40,316 nt of DNA from Herbaspirillum sp. CF444 (GTDB lineage: Bacteria; Pseudomonadota; Gammaproteobacteria; Burkholderiales; Burkholderiaceae_D). Positions 16,605 through 25,484 of this stretch are shown here, piece after piece. A program made the position numbers and the translations under genes. Numbering within the stretch: the stretch's first letter is position 1; every line of letters starts with the position of its first letter. The notes under the pieces are model-generated. The model did not search any database and was not told where the DNA came from. It saw nothing but the letters and a program-made list of their open reading frames with translations. The DNA lies in assembly GCF_000282135.1 (NCBI RefSeq), contig NZ_AKJW01000096.1, positions 1 through 40,316 on the forward strand, written 5' to 3'.

Positions 16605-17927
16605 CTATCTCGTGGCTGCCTTCATCGCGCCGGCGGCGACTCTTGATTTGCGGCTCAGATACAGCAGGATGCCAACGCTGACCAGGGACATCAACACGAT
16701 CGGCAGCAACGCCATCGAATAACTTCCGGTGGCGTCCTTGACCCAGCCGTACACGTTGACCATCAGACCGCCGCCGATCAGATTCGATACGGCGTTGATG
16801 CCGGCCAGGCCGGCCGCGGCCGAACCAGTCGCCAGCCAGCTGGTCGCCATGGCCCAGAACGGCCCCTTGAAGGAATAGGCGCCGATCAGCACCAGGGACA
16901 GCAATACGACGACAGGAGCCAAACCATGCGTTGTCGACGCCAGTCCCATGCCGGCACCGATCAGCAACAGCGGAATGGCAGTGTGCCAGCGACGCTCGCC
17001 GGTACGGTCGGAGCGGCGTCCCCACCAGATCATCAACACCGAAGCGATTGCATAGGGAATCGAGTTGATCAGGCCGGTTTCCATCACGCTCAAACCGAAG
17101 GATTTGAGCAACTGGGGCTGCCAGACGTTCAATACGGAGCCGGCTGCGGAGGCGCAGGAACAAACGAGCGCCATGCCCCAGACCTGGGGCGTGCTGAACA
17201 GTTTCCACAGAGGGACATGCGTCTTGGCGGTCCGGGCAGCCGCTTCTTGGTGCATGGTCCGGGACAGCCATTCGCGCTGTTGCGCGCTCAACCAGGTCGC
17301 CTGTTCCGGCTTGTCCGTCAAATAGAAGAGACAAACAATGCCCAACAGCACGGTCGGCAGCCCCTCAACGACGAACAACCAGTGCCACCCGCGAATTCCC
17401 CACATGCCGTCCATCTGCAGCAACAGCGCCGAGATGGGCGATGCGACGAAGCTCGCTGCCGGAATGGCCACCATGAACAAGGCAACGATACGGGCCCGGT
17501 ACGCAGAAGGAATCCAGTAAGTCAGGTACAGCACGACGCCGGGAAAAAAGCCCGCTTCAGCAGCACCCAGGACGAATCGAGCAAAATACAGCGAGTTCGG
17601 CCCCTGGACAAGGGCGGTGGAGGCCGATATGAAACCCCACGTAATCATGATGCGAGCCAGCCATTTGCGGGCGCCGAAACGCTGGAGCGCCAGATTGCTC
17701 GGGACTTCGAAGATGAAATAGGCGATGAAGAACAGGCTGCTGGCGAATCCGAACATCCTGGGCGAAAGCCCGATGTCCTGGTTCATCTGCAATGCCGCCA
17801 TGCCGATGTTGCCGCGGTCGATGAATGCGAACAAATAACACACCATCAGAAACGGCAGCAGACGCCAGGTTACCTTCCGGACCGTCTCCCGCTCCAATCG
17901 CGTTGCGTCTGTAATTATTGTCTCCAT
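16605..17927 (-). CDS. MFS carrier, ACS (anion:cation symporter) family, first of two
   Basis: The product has 440 residues with 12 predicted membrane segments. The N-terminus shows the ACS pattern VTWRLLPFLMVCYLFAFIDRGNIG split across helix 1, then the amphipathic FIAYFIFEVPSNLALQRFGARKW and GAAEAGFFPGVVLYLTYW. ACS members import organic anions such as tartrate, hexuronates, galactonate or phthalate with protons. It is the last gene of a six-gene operon, 64 bases after the dehydrogenase gene, and its terminator follows directly. The substrate is presumably the acid handled by the operon enzymes. Confidence 0.93.
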   Translation of the reverse strand: METIITDATRLERETVRKVTWRLLPFLMVCYLFAFIDRGNIGMAALQMNQDIGLSPRMFGFASSLFFIAYFIFEVPSNLALQRFGARKWLARIMITWGFISASTALVQGPNSLYFARFVLGAAEAGFFPGVVLYLTYWIPSAYRARIVALFMVAIPAASFVASPISALLLQMDGMWGIRGWHWLFVVEGLPTVLLGIVCLFYLTDKPEQATWLSAQQREWLSRTMHQEAAARTAKTHVPLWKLFSTPQVWGMALVCSCASAAGSVLNVWQPQLLKSFGLSVMETGLINSIPYAIASVLMIWWGRRSDRTGERRWHTAIPLLLIGAGMGLASTTHGLAPVVVLLSLVLIGAYSFKGPFWAMATSWLATGSAAAGLAGINAVSNLIGGGLMVNVYGWVKDATGSYSMALLPIVLMSLVSVGILLYLSRKSRVAAGAMKAATR

Positions 17928-17991
17928 GCGTTTTCTCTCTGGGAAAATCGGCCGCCATCTTTGCGATGGCCGGCCTTGTGATCATTATGAA

Positions 17992-18936
17992 TCAAGCGAG
18001 CGCTTGTTCCGCCTCCAGGACCGCCAGCACGTTACTGGCCGCCCCCGTTCCCATGGCAACGTAGGCATTGTCGGAAACGCCGCCGATATGCGGACTCAGG
18101 ATGACGTTGCTGACATGCTGCAGAGGATGCGGTATCGCAAACGGCTCTTTTTCGAAACTGTCCAGGCCGGCGGAACGCAGCTTGCCGCTGTTCAGGGCCT
18201 CGATCAGCGCCTTTTCGTCGATGAGGCCGCCGCGAGCGGTGTTGACCAGAATCGCGCCGTCTTTCATTCGCGCCAGCGACTGCGCATTGATCATGTGCTT
18301 ATTTCCATCGGTCAGCGGGCAGTGCAAGGACAAGACATCGGATTGTGCGAAAACGGTGTCGAGGTCGACCAACTGCACGCCGTCGACAGCCTCTTTGGCA
18401 TACGGGTCGTGTGCAATGACGTGCATGTCCATGGACAGTGCGGTCCGTGCAACCCGCTTGCCGATGGCGCCGAAGCCGATCAAACCGATGGTGCGGTCCT
18501 TGAGCTCCAGGCTCTTGTGGGTCGACTTGTCCCAGTGTCCCTGGCGCATGCGGCCATCGAGATGCGCCACGCTTTTGGCGCAACCCAAAATCAGCGCCCA
18601 GGTGTGCTCGGCCACGGCCGGCGCGTTTGCACCGACGGCCGCCTTGACGACGATGCCCCGTTCCTGCGCAGCCTTGCTGTCAATGGTGTCAATGCCGGTG
18701 CCGTGCTTGGAAATGACGCGCAACGACTTGTTGACGTCCATGACGCGGCTGGTGACGCCACCGTAACGGACGATGATTCCCATCGGCTGATACTGTTCGG
18801 AAAGCTTCAACATATCGTCTTCGCCAGGCTTGGCGCCGGCGAACACCAGCTCATAGTCACGCAAGATTTCAACTGCTTGCGGAGCCAGGTCGACGCCCGT
18901 CACCAGCACCACGCCTTTCTTGGCGGCGGCGCTCAC
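17992..18936 (-). CDS. D-2-hydroxyacid dehydrogenase (phosphoglycerate dehydrogenase-like)
   Basis: The product has 314 residues and is cytosolic. The NAD-binding motif GLIGFGAIGKRVA lies at 151-163, with an acidic residue at the end of the following strand (HDPYA) that favours NAD over NADP. The catalytic triad of the family is present: Arg235 in NTARGG, Glu262 or 264 in DSFEKEP and His283 in SPHIGG. It interconverts 2-hydroxy and 2-keto acids. Its start overlaps the RraA-like gene by four bases, so it probably reduces or oxidises a keto acid made or used by that aldolase. It lacks the ACT domain of long SerA, so serine synthesis is unlikely. Confidence 0.92.
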   Translation of the reverse strand: MSAAAKKGVVLVTGVDLAPQAVEILRDYELVFAGAKPGEDDMLKLSEQYQPMGIIVRYGGVTSRVMDVNKSLRVISKHGTGIDTIDSKAAQERGIVVKAAVGANAPAVAEHTWALILGCAKSVAHLDGRMRQGHWDKSTHKSLELKDRTIGLIGFGAIGKRVARTALSMDMHVIAHDPYAKEAVDGVQLVDLDTVFAQSDVLSLHCPLTDGNKHMINAQSLARMKDGAILVNTARGGLIDEKALIEALNSGKLRSAGLDSFEKEPFAIPHPLQHVSNVILSPHIGGVSDNAYVAMGTGAASNVLAVLEAEQALA

Positions 18937-19625
18937 AGGGATTCTCCTTCCTGCAGGACGCCTGCCTTGCGCAATGCGCCATCCAGCCAGCCCGGACGCA
19001 GCGGACCTCCCGTGCGGATTTCCGTGAGACGCCTGGTCTCGTCCTGCACCTTCTTTGCTGCAGCCGCAAGCAGCGTCGGCGCTTTCTCGCGCTCGACGAC
19101 AACCACGCCATCCGCGTCGGCGACGATGAGATCGCCCGGCTGCACGCTGGTGCCGCCCACCGAAATCGGCCAGTTGACGCGACCAGGGATGTTCTTGGTC
19201 GGGCCATTGGGGTTGGCGCCGATGGCATACACCGGGAAACCGATTTCACGGATGGCTTCGATGTCACGCACGGAACCGTAGATAACGATGCCCGCCAGGC
19301 CGCTGGCCTTGCATTGCGAGACCATGATTTCGCCCATCAGGGCACTGGTTTCGTCGCCCTTGCCGTCGATGACCAGGACGTCGCCGGGCTTGGCGATTGC
19401 CATGGCCGCGTGAATCATCAGGTTGTCGCCGGGACGAACCTCGACCGTCAGGGCCGGGCCGGCAATGCGCATGCTCGGCGCCAATGGCGCGATGCGGCTG
19501 CACAGGGTGCCGCGGCGGCCGGCAACGTCAGCCAGGATGGAGGCGGCGAATTCCGATGCTTGCGCGACGACGTCGGCATCAACGCGCTCGATGTCGCGAA
19601 TAAGGTCAGGCTTGATAGTGCTCAT
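18933..19625 (-). CDS. RraA-like 4-hydroxy-2-oxo acid aldolase / oxaloacetate decarboxylase
   Basis: The product has 230 residues. Family features are PSMRIAGPALTVEVRPGDN near 50-68, DGKGDETSALMGEI and the active-site stretch IVIYGSVRDIEAI, with Arg120 and Asp121 as the usual phosphate/carboxylate and metal-water residues. RraA-fold enzymes such as HMG/CHA aldolase cleave 4-hydroxy-4-methyl- or 4-carboxy-4-hydroxy-2-oxo acids to pyruvate plus a keto acid and often decarboxylate oxaloacetate. Its place inside a catabolic operon rather than beside RNase E genes argues for the aldolase role. The four-base overlap with the next gene indicates coupled translation. Confidence 0.9.
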   Translation of the reverse strand: MSTIKPDLIRDIERVDADVVAQASEFAASILADVAGRRGTLCSRIAPLAPSMRIAGPALTVEVRPGDNLMIHAAMAIAKPGDVLVIDGKGDETSALMGEIMVSQCKASGLAGIVIYGSVRDIEAIREIGFPVYAIGANPNGPTKNIPGRVNWPISVGGTSVQPGDLIVADADGVVVVEREKAPTLLAAAAKKVQDETRRLTEIRTGGPLRPGWLDGALRKAGVLQEGESL

Positions 19626-19664
19626 GATGCTCCTTTGACTAAAGTGGATGGTGGAAAAATGTCG

Positions 19665-20588
19665 TTACCCGGCGTGCGAATACATCGGCAAGCCGGCTAC
19701 CGGCACCTCCGCACGGAGGATGGAAGCGGTTTCGGATTCGGTGATAAAGAGGCTCTTGCCGCCCGGGCCGCCGAACGCCAGGTTGGTCGTCGAGATACCG
19801 GCGTTGGAGCGGATGCGCAGCAGCGGTTCGGCGAATTTCGACAGGCGCCAGATGGAGCCGAAACCGGTATGTGCGATGTACAGGCAGCTGTCGGTATCGA
19901 GCGCCAGCCCGTCCGGACCAGCCATGCCGCCGTGTAAATTGGCGAACACGCCTACCTTGCCGACCACGCCCTTGTTGTGCAGGGGAATGCGCCAGATTTG
20001 CTGCGCGCGCGTCACGGCCACCAGCAGGTGATTCAGGGCCGGGTCGTAGACGATGCCGTTGGGACTGGGAATGGTATCGACCAGGCAGGTCAGTTCGCCG
20101 GACGGCGACAGGCGGTACACACGGCCGGTCGGGTCTTGCAGGCCGGTTTGTCCCTGGTCGGTGAAGTAGATTTCGCCTGACGGACCGAACACCAGGTCGT
20201 TGACGCCCTTGAAGCCTTCGGAGCCGACCGTTTCAAGCAACGGCGAGACCTCGCCTGTGTCTGCATCCAGTTGAACCAGGCCGCGCTTATAGTCGGTAAT
20301 GACGATGCGTCCATCCTTGTCGATTTTCAATCCATTGGGCCAACCGTCGTATTCGGTGACCAGTTCCCACTCTCCTTCTTGTGAGATGCGGAAAATACGG
20401 CCATAGGGGATATCGGTGACATACAGGCGCCCCTGGCGATCGAACGACGGCCCCTCCAGGAAGGAGTCAAGCGGACGCCCACCGCGATTGGCATCGCCCC
20501 AGGAGTTCTTGCGAGGCTTGCGGAACTGGTCCGGCAGTCGCGTGAAAATCGTTGTTTCGACGGTTGGAGGCGGCGCAAAAAAACTCAT
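19665..20588 (-). CDS. SMP-30/gluconolactonase-type lactonase
   Basis: The product has 307 residues of six-bladed beta-propeller type without a signal peptide. The metal Glu appears in FLEGPSFD near residue 45, then WPNGLKIDKDG, FKGVNDLVFGPSGEIYFTD with the conserved Asn-Asp, SPNGIVYDP and GPDGLALDTD. This family opens lactones of sugar or hydroxy acids using a divalent metal. The ATG at 20588 follows AAGGAA; the frame is open about 30 codons upstream into the gene before, but without a matching family start. It lies between a carrier and the aldolase, so it likely hydrolyses a lactone intermediate in the cytosol. Confidence 0.92.
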   Translation of the reverse strand: MSFFAPPPTVETTIFTRLPDQFRKPRKNSWGDANRGGRPLDSFLEGPSFDRQGRLYVTDIPYGRIFRISQEGEWELVTEYDGWPNGLKIDKDGRIVITDYKRGLVQLDADTGEVSPLLETVGSEGFKGVNDLVFGPSGEIYFTDQGQTGLQDPTGRVYRLSPSGELTCLVDTIPSPNGIVYDPALNHLLVAVTRAQQIWRIPLHNKGVVGKVGVFANLHGGMAGPDGLALDTDSCLYIAHTGFGSIWRLSKFAEPLLRIRSNAGISTTNLAFGGPGGKSLFITESETASILRAEVPVAGLPMYSHAG

Positions 20589-20607
20589 GGTCCGGATTCC
20601 TTCGAAG

Positions 20608-21960
20608 TTACCGTTTTGCGCGCGACGGATCGCCGAGCGCAAGGGTGATGACCGCGCCCAGCAAGAGTGCGCCGGCGACAAAAATCAATGGGTAGGTGAA
20701 GCCTTGGGTTGCCTCTCTGATGAAGCCGATCATGGAAGGGCCGACGAAGCCGCCAAGGTTGCCGATGGAGACGATGAGCGCCAGGCCGCCCGCAGCCGCA
20801 CGGCCCGTCAGGAAGCCCGAGGGAATAACCCAGAAGGTCGCCTGGAACGAGAGAATGGATGCCACCGCAACGGTAATGGCCAGCATCTTCAGCAACGGGT
20901 CATGCAGGAAAGCCGAGATGGCAATCGCCACCGCGGCAGCGACAATCGCGCCCGCCACATAGAACAGCCGGCGATCGCTCTTGTTCGCCAGCCTGGCCCA
21001 CACGGTCATGCTGATGGCGCCGGCGATGTAGGGCACGGCGGCGACCAGGCCGACCTGGTGCGAAGGCAGGCCGAATTCCTTGATGATTTGCGGCAGCCAC
21101 AAGCCGATGCCGAGCGAACCGATGATGCCGCAAAAGTTGGCCCCGGCCAGCGCGAAGACGCGCCAGTTGGTGAAGGCGTCGCGCAGCTTGTTGCCATGGC
21201 GAGCCGTCAACATGTTTTGCTCTGTCGCCAGCTCGCCCTCAAGCCATTGCTTTTCGCCCGGGGTGAGCCAGTTGGCCCTGGACGGACGGTCAGGCAGCAA
21301 GAACAAGCACATGACGCCCAGAACCACCGCCGGCAGCGCTTCCAGCAACAACAGGATTTGCCATCCCTTGAAGTCCCACATGCCGTGCAACTCCATCAGG
21401 GCGCCCGACATCGGCGATCCGATGATATTGGCGACCGGAATGCCAATCAGGAAAAAGGCCGTGGCTTTGCCGCGCCATTGCCCAGGGAACCACTGGGTGA
21501 AATACAGATAGATGCCCGGCGTGAAGCCGGCCTCCGCCATGCCCAGGAAGAATCGCGCGGCCGCGAAGCTCTTGGGGCCGACCACGAAAGCGGTCAGCAT
21601 GGAAATCAGGCCCCAGGAAATCATGATCCGGGAAATCCACATCCGCGCGCCGAAGCGATGGAGCGCCAGATTGCTGGGGATCTCGAAGAAGAAGTAGCCG
21701 ATGAAGAAGAGACCGGCGCCAAGGCCGAACTGGGATGGCGTGAGTCCCAGGTCCTTGTTCATGGTCAGGGCGGCGAAGCCCACATTGATGCGATCGAGAT
21801 AGCTGACGACATAGCACAGCAGGATGAAAGGAATGAGGCGACGCATCACCTTCTTCATCGTCGCTTGCTCGCTCACTTGTTCGCCCATTTGTTCGCCCAT
21901 TTGCTCCGACCCGGCCGTGCAGGCGTTGTGCGTCATTGGAATTTCTGGTGCCTGGTGCAT
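20608..21960 (-). CDS. MFS carrier, ACS family, second of two, with tandem-repeat N-terminus
   Basis: The product has 450 residues with 12 membrane segments. ACS signatures include FIGYFFFEIPSNLALHRFGA, GMAEAGFTPGIYLYFTQWFP and a long TM6-7 loop. It is related to the carrier at the operon end yet clearly distinct, so two substrates or two affinities are likely. The first 35 residues are unusual: a 12-bp unit repeated four times (21864-21911) gives EQMG, EQMG, EQVS and EQAT. Starts at 21960 or eight codons later are both possible. It begins 10 bases after the amidohydrolase stop. Confidence 0.92.
   Translation of the reverse strand: MHQAPEIPMTHNACTAGSEQMGEQMGEQVSEQATMKKVMRRLIPFILLCYVVSYLDRINVGFAALTMNKDLGLTPSQFGLGAGLFFIGYFFFEIPSNLALHRFGARMWISRIMISWGLISMLTAFVVGPKSFAAARFFLGMAEAGFTPGIYLYFTQWFPGQWRGKATAFFLIGIPVANIIGSPMSGALMELHGMWDFKGWQILLLLEALPAVVLGVMCLFLLPDRPSRANWLTPGEKQWLEGELATEQNMLTARHGNKLRDAFTNWRVFALAGANFCGIIGSLGIGLWLPQIIKEFGLPSHQVGLVAAVPYIAGAISMTVWARLANKSDRRLFYVAGAIVAAAVAIAISAFLHDPLLKMLAITVAVASILSFQATFWVIPSGFLTGRAAAGGLALIVSIGNLGGFVGPSMIGFIREATQGFTYPLIFVAGALLLGAVITLALGDPSRAKR
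21864..21911 (-). repeat. Four tandem 12-bp units inside the MFS gene
   Basis: Units CTTGCTCGCTCA, CTTGTTCGCCCA, TTTGTTCGCCCA and TTTGCTCCGACC (plus strand) follow each other exactly. The middle two differ by one base and the outer two are decayed. Because the period is a multiple of three, changes in copy number would keep the frame and only alter the length of the cytoplasmic tail. Confidence 0.7.
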
Positions 21961-21970
21961 GACATTCCCG

Positions 21971-22921
21971 TCAGAAGTGGTAGAGACGTGCCGGGTTGTC
22001 CACCAGCAGTGCGTTCAAGAGTTCGTCCGAGCCGGCCCATTCGGTCATCCGCTTGAACAGGAGCGCATCGTCCGGCTTGTGGTGCTCTGTCGGATGCGGC
22101 CAGTCGCTGCCCCATATGACTTGCGTCGGGGCTGCCTGGATAAGCGCACGCGCCAACGGAGCGACGTCGCTATAAGAAGGCGCGCCGGCCTTGCTGGCCA
22201 GATAAGCGCCGGAGAGCTTGATGCAGGCTTTCCCGGCCTTCATGAGGCCGGTGACGAACGCGTAGACGGGATGCGAGGTGCTGTCTTGCAGCGGAATGCG
22301 CGCGAAGTGGTCAAACACCACCGGCACGGGCAAGCGTGACAGCATGTCGCGATTGGCAAGCAGCTCGTCGTTGGACATGTTGACCTGCATATGCCAGCCC
22401 AGATGCGCAACGCGACGCGCCAATGGCTCGATCATGGCGGCGGTGGTCACCGAGCCTATCGCCAGGTTGAAACGCAAGCCTTTGATGCCGGCCTTGTCGA
22501 GTCGATTCAGCTCCGCATCGCTGACGTTGGCATCGACCACGGCCACCCCGCGGGCCGTCGCGCCCAACTGGACCAGCGCATCCAGACTGCAACGGTTGTC
22601 GATGCCGTAGGCAGACGGCGTGACGACTACGTTGCGGGTCGTGCCCAGCCGCTGCTGGATGTCGCGATACATGGCGACGGTGGCCGGCGGGTGCAGCAAT
22701 TTTGCACCCGGCGCCCATGGAAAGCGGTCGTCATAGACATGCATGTGGCAATCGCATGCATGTGCGGGCAGCTTCGCGGTTACGCGTTCGCTGCCGGAGG
22801 AATGGGGGAACGAAGAATCCGCTGCCATAGCAGCAGGGACGCATGTTGCTGCCCCGATGCCCGCCGCCAATGCGCTTGCCCGGCGAAGGAAGTCGCGACG
22901 TGTTTGTGGTGCCCTCTGCAT
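21971..22921 (-). CDS. Tat-exported amidohydrolase (LigI / PDC lactonase-like)
   Basis: The product has 316 residues. The ATG at 22921 follows GGAGAC at good spacing; an in-frame ATG 15 codons upstream has no ribosome site. The twin-arginine signal TRRDFLRRASALAAG lies at 7-21 and ends near AAMAAD (residue 35), so the folded metalloenzyme should be exported. The mature part has DCHMHVYD (His59, His61), VFDHFARIP and IWGSDWPHP, the metal and catalytic set of amidohydrolases related to LigI (2-pyrone-4,6-dicarboxylate lactonase) and D-galactarolactone isomerase. It is the first operon gene and faces the LysR gene. A periplasmic lactonase ahead of two anion carriers suggests that lactone opening precedes uptake. 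Confidence 0.9.
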   Translation of the reverse strand: MQRAPQTRRDFLRRASALAAGIGAATCVPAAMAADSSFPHSSGSERVTAKLPAHACDCHMHVYDDRFPWAPGAKLLHPPATVAMYRDIQQRLGTTRNVVVTPSAYGIDNRCSLDALVQLGATARGVAVVDANVSDAELNRLDKAGIKGLRFNLAIGSVTTAAMIEPLARRVAHLGWHMQVNMSNDELLANRDMLSRLPVPVVFDHFARIPLQDSTSHPVYAFVTGLMKAGKACIKLSGAYLASKAGAPSYSDVAPLARALIQAAPTQVIWGSDWPHPTEHHKPDDALLFKRMTEWAGSDELLNALLVDNPARLYHF

Positions 22922-23048
22922 CTTTGTCTCCGTGTCGTTTCCACGCCGGTCATTGGGTGGATTCATTGTTTTGAGGGCAGTCTACGCGTCGGTTTTTTTA
23001 ATGTATATTTGCTTTTATTTTGTATTCAATAACTTTCAGGAATGATTC

Positions 23049-23930
23049 GTGGACTTCCGGGACCTCAAGTATTTCGAAGTCATCGCCGAGGAAGGGCATG
23101 TAGGTCGTGCAGCGGAGCGACTCTATAAAACCCAGCCGGCGCTGACCAAATGCATCGACCGGCTTGAAGAACAACTGGGCGCGCCGTTGTTCGAGCGAGT
23201 AGGGCGTGGGATTCGCCTGACCACAGTCGGCCGGACCTTGCTTGCGCGTGCGCGTCAAATCAGTCTCATGATGGATGACACCGCCAGGGAAATCGGCGAT
23301 TACGCCAATGGGCGGGATGGAAACATCCGGATCGGCTGTTCCCCGACGTTGGCGGAACATGTCCTGCCCGGCATCTGTGAAGAGTTACTTGCGGAGACGA
23401 ACAACATCACCATCGACCTGAAGGTGTCGATGAATGATGCACTTCTGGAAGGCCTGAAGGCCGGCGAACTGGATATCGTTCTCGGACCGATGATTCAAGC
23501 CGACGGTATTTTCGAGACCGAGGAAGTCATGCAGGATAGGATGGTGGTGATGGCGAGCCCTCACCATCCGATTTTCAATCGGAAGAAGACATTGCGTACC
23601 TTGCTGGAATACCGCTGGGTACTGCCGGCGCAATCGGTCCTCAGCAGGCAATGGTTGGACAATGTCTTTGACCGTCACCATCTGCAGCGTCCCACCGTCC
23701 AGATAACTCCGACCGTACTCAACATGATTTTGCCGCTCATCGAGCGCACCAATTTGCTGGGCTTTGCCTCCAACCTGAATCTTGAGGCAGGACGCGGAAA
23801 TCTGAAGGAGGTCGCGTTAAAAGAGACGACGATGTTGCGACGAATGGGACTGACCTATCGTCGCGACATGTACCTGTCGCCGGCGACGCAACGCCTGATC
23901 TCCATTGTCAAACGGAAGTACGGTGCCTAG
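23049..23930 (+). CDS. LysR-family regulator divergent from the catabolic operon
   Basis: The product has 293 residues. The start is GTG at 23049 with AGGA seven bases before it, giving MDFRDLKYFEVIAEEGHVGRAAERL, the usual LysR winged helix, with TQPALTKCIDRLEEQLGAPLFER as recognition region. The effector domain follows from about residue 92 (IRIGCSPTLAEHVLPG). It is transcribed away from the operon across a 127-base AT-rich gap, the classic arrangement for a LysR activator that responds to the pathway substrate and represses itself. No clear T-N11-A palindrome could be fixed by eye. Confidence 0.93.
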   Translation: MDFRDLKYFEVIAEEGHVGRAAERLYKTQPALTKCIDRLEEQLGAPLFERVGRGIRLTTVGRTLLARARQISLMMDDTAREIGDYANGRDGNIRIGCSPTLAEHVLPGICEELLAETNNITIDLKVSMNDALLEGLKAGELDIVLGPMIQADGIFETEEVMQDRMVVMASPHHPIFNRKKTLRTLLEYRWVLPAQSVLSRQWLDNVFDRHHLQRPTVQITPTVLNMILPLIERTNLLGFASNLNLEAGRGNLKEVALKETTMLRRMGLTYRRDMYLSPATQRLISIVKRKYGA

Positions 23931-23982
23931 GCAGGGTTGCCCAGGTCGCGCGGAAAGTCGATGAATACGGTTAGCCGGACGT

Positions 23983-24019
23983 AAAAAAACGGGAAGGGCG
24001 CCAGCCGCTTCCCGCTTTT
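23983..24019. terminator. Bidirectional terminator between lysR and the MHS carrier gene
   Basis: The stem CGGGAAG (23990-23996) pairs with CTTCCCG (24008-24014). It is preceded by a run of seven A and followed by CTTTT, so U-tracts form on both strands. The genes on either side converge on it. Confidence 0.8.
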
Positions 24020-24035
24020 CTTTGGCACGAATCGA

Positions 24036-25325
24036 TCAGGCAGCCAGCGGCACCGCCAGCGACTTTTTGCGATACAGCACCAGCGTGGCGATCAGGCCGC
24101 AGACGGCGGCGAAGCTCATCCACAGGCCGGGCGCGGCCTTGTCGTGAGTGATTTCGATCAGGCCGGTGGCGATCGCCGGGGTGAAGCCGCCGAAGATCGC
24201 CGTCGCCAGGCTGTACGCCAGCGAGAAACCCGCGGTGCGCACATCGACCGGCATGACTTCCGTCAGCGCCACCACCATCGCACCGTTGTAGCTGGCGTAG
24301 AGGAAGGACAGCCACAGTTCCACAATCAGCATCTTGCTGAAGGTGGCGTCGCCGACCAGCCAGGTCATGGCCGGATAGGCGGTCAGGATCGTCAGCACGG
24401 TGAACACCAGCAGCAAAGGACGACGGCCGATACGGTCCGACAGCGTACCCATCACCGGCAACCAGATGAAGTTGGAAATGCCGACGCAGAAGGTCACGAT
24501 CAGCGCGCTTTCGGTGCTCAGCTTGAGCACGTTCTTGCCGAAGGTCGGCGTGTAGACCGTGATCAGGTAGAACGACACGGTGGTCATCGACACCAGCATC
24601 ATGCCGGCGACGACGAGTTTCCAGTTTTCCAGCATCGAGCGGAAGATTTCGGAGAGGCTGGGCTTGCGCTTGCGAGCCATGAATTCTTCGGTCTCTTGCA
24701 GCGAGCGGCGGATGACGAACAGCACCGGCACGATCAGGCAGCCGATGAAGAACGGGATGCGCCAGCCCCAGTCGCCGACCTGATCCTTGGTCAGCCAGAT
24801 GTTCAGGCCGTAACCGATGGCTGCCGCCACGATGATGGCGACTTGCTGGCTGGCGGACTGCCAGCTCACATAGAAACCCTTGCGGCCAGGCGTCGCCATT
24901 TCGGCCAGATAGACCGATACGCCGCCCAGCTCGACACCGGCGGAGAAGCCTTGCAGCAAACGGCCGATCAGCACCAGCGCCGGCGCCAGCAGGCCGATGG
25001 TGGCATAGCCGGGAACGAAGGCGATCAGCATGGTGCCGACCGCCATCAGGGCCAGCGTCACGATCAGGCCTTGCCGGCGACCGACGCGGTCGACGTAAGC
25101 GCCGAGGATGATCGCGCCCAGCGGGCGCATCAGGAAGCCGGCGCCGAAGGTCATGAAAGTCAGCATCAGCGAGGCGAATTCATTGCCGCTGGGGAAAAAT
25201 GCCTTCGAGATGTAGCTGGCGTAAAAGCCAAAGAGGAAAAAGTCGAACATTTCCATGAAATTGCCACTGGTGACGCGCAACACAGTGACGAACTTCGAGG
25301 ACGAAGCTGTTGTTTGAGATGTCAT
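24036..25325 (-). CDS. MHS-family MFS carboxylate:proton symporter (CitA/TcuC-like)
   Basis: The product has 429 residues and 12 membrane segments. The MHS pattern is clear: [28 protein letters not shown] split over helix 1, [31 protein letters not shown], and GLLQ-type [23 protein letters not shown]. Close relatives import citrate or tricarballylate with protons. It sits 160 bases after an orphan binding-protein gene on the same strand, probably one unit. The broken LysR gene further up may once have controlled both. Confidence 0.92.
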   Translation of the reverse strand: MTSQTTASSSKFVTVLRVTSGNFMEMFDFFLFGFYASYISKAFFPSGNEFASLMLTFMTFGAGFLMRPLGAIILGAYVDRVGRRQGLIVTLALMAVGTMLIAFVPGYATIGLLAPALVLIGRLLQGFSAGVELGGVSVYLAEMATPGRKGFYVSWQSASQQVAIIVAAAIGYGLNIWLTKDQVGDWGWRIPFFIGCLIVPVLFVIRRSLQETEEFMARKRKPSLSEIFRSMLENWKLVVAGMMLVSMTTVSFYLITVYTPTFGKNVLKLSTESALIVTFCVGISNFIWLPVMGTLSDRIGRRPLLLVFTVLTILTAYPAMTWLVGDATFSKMLIVELWLSFLYASYNGAMVVALTEVMPVDVRTAGFSLAYSLATAIFGGFTPAIATGLIEITHDKAAPGLWMSFAAVCGLIATLVLYRKKSLAVPLAA

Positions 25326-25484
25326 GATTTGTCTCTCTACCCGAGGTGATCAGGTTATGTGTTTTCTGAACAATACGTGCGACGCGGATTTTTATTATTG
25401 AGCGTTGGCGGAGCGCAGTCTATCCCAACCAAAGCAAGCATAGCTTTCTAACAGCTTTCATGTTGCGTTTATTTTTGTACATTG

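Noticed and set aside
18933..19625. RraA-like gene considered as the RNase E inhibitor RraA or a menaquinone methyltransferase
   Set aside because: The context is a catabolic operon and the aldolase active-site Arg-Asp pair is present; the methyltransferase name is an old misannotation of this fold.
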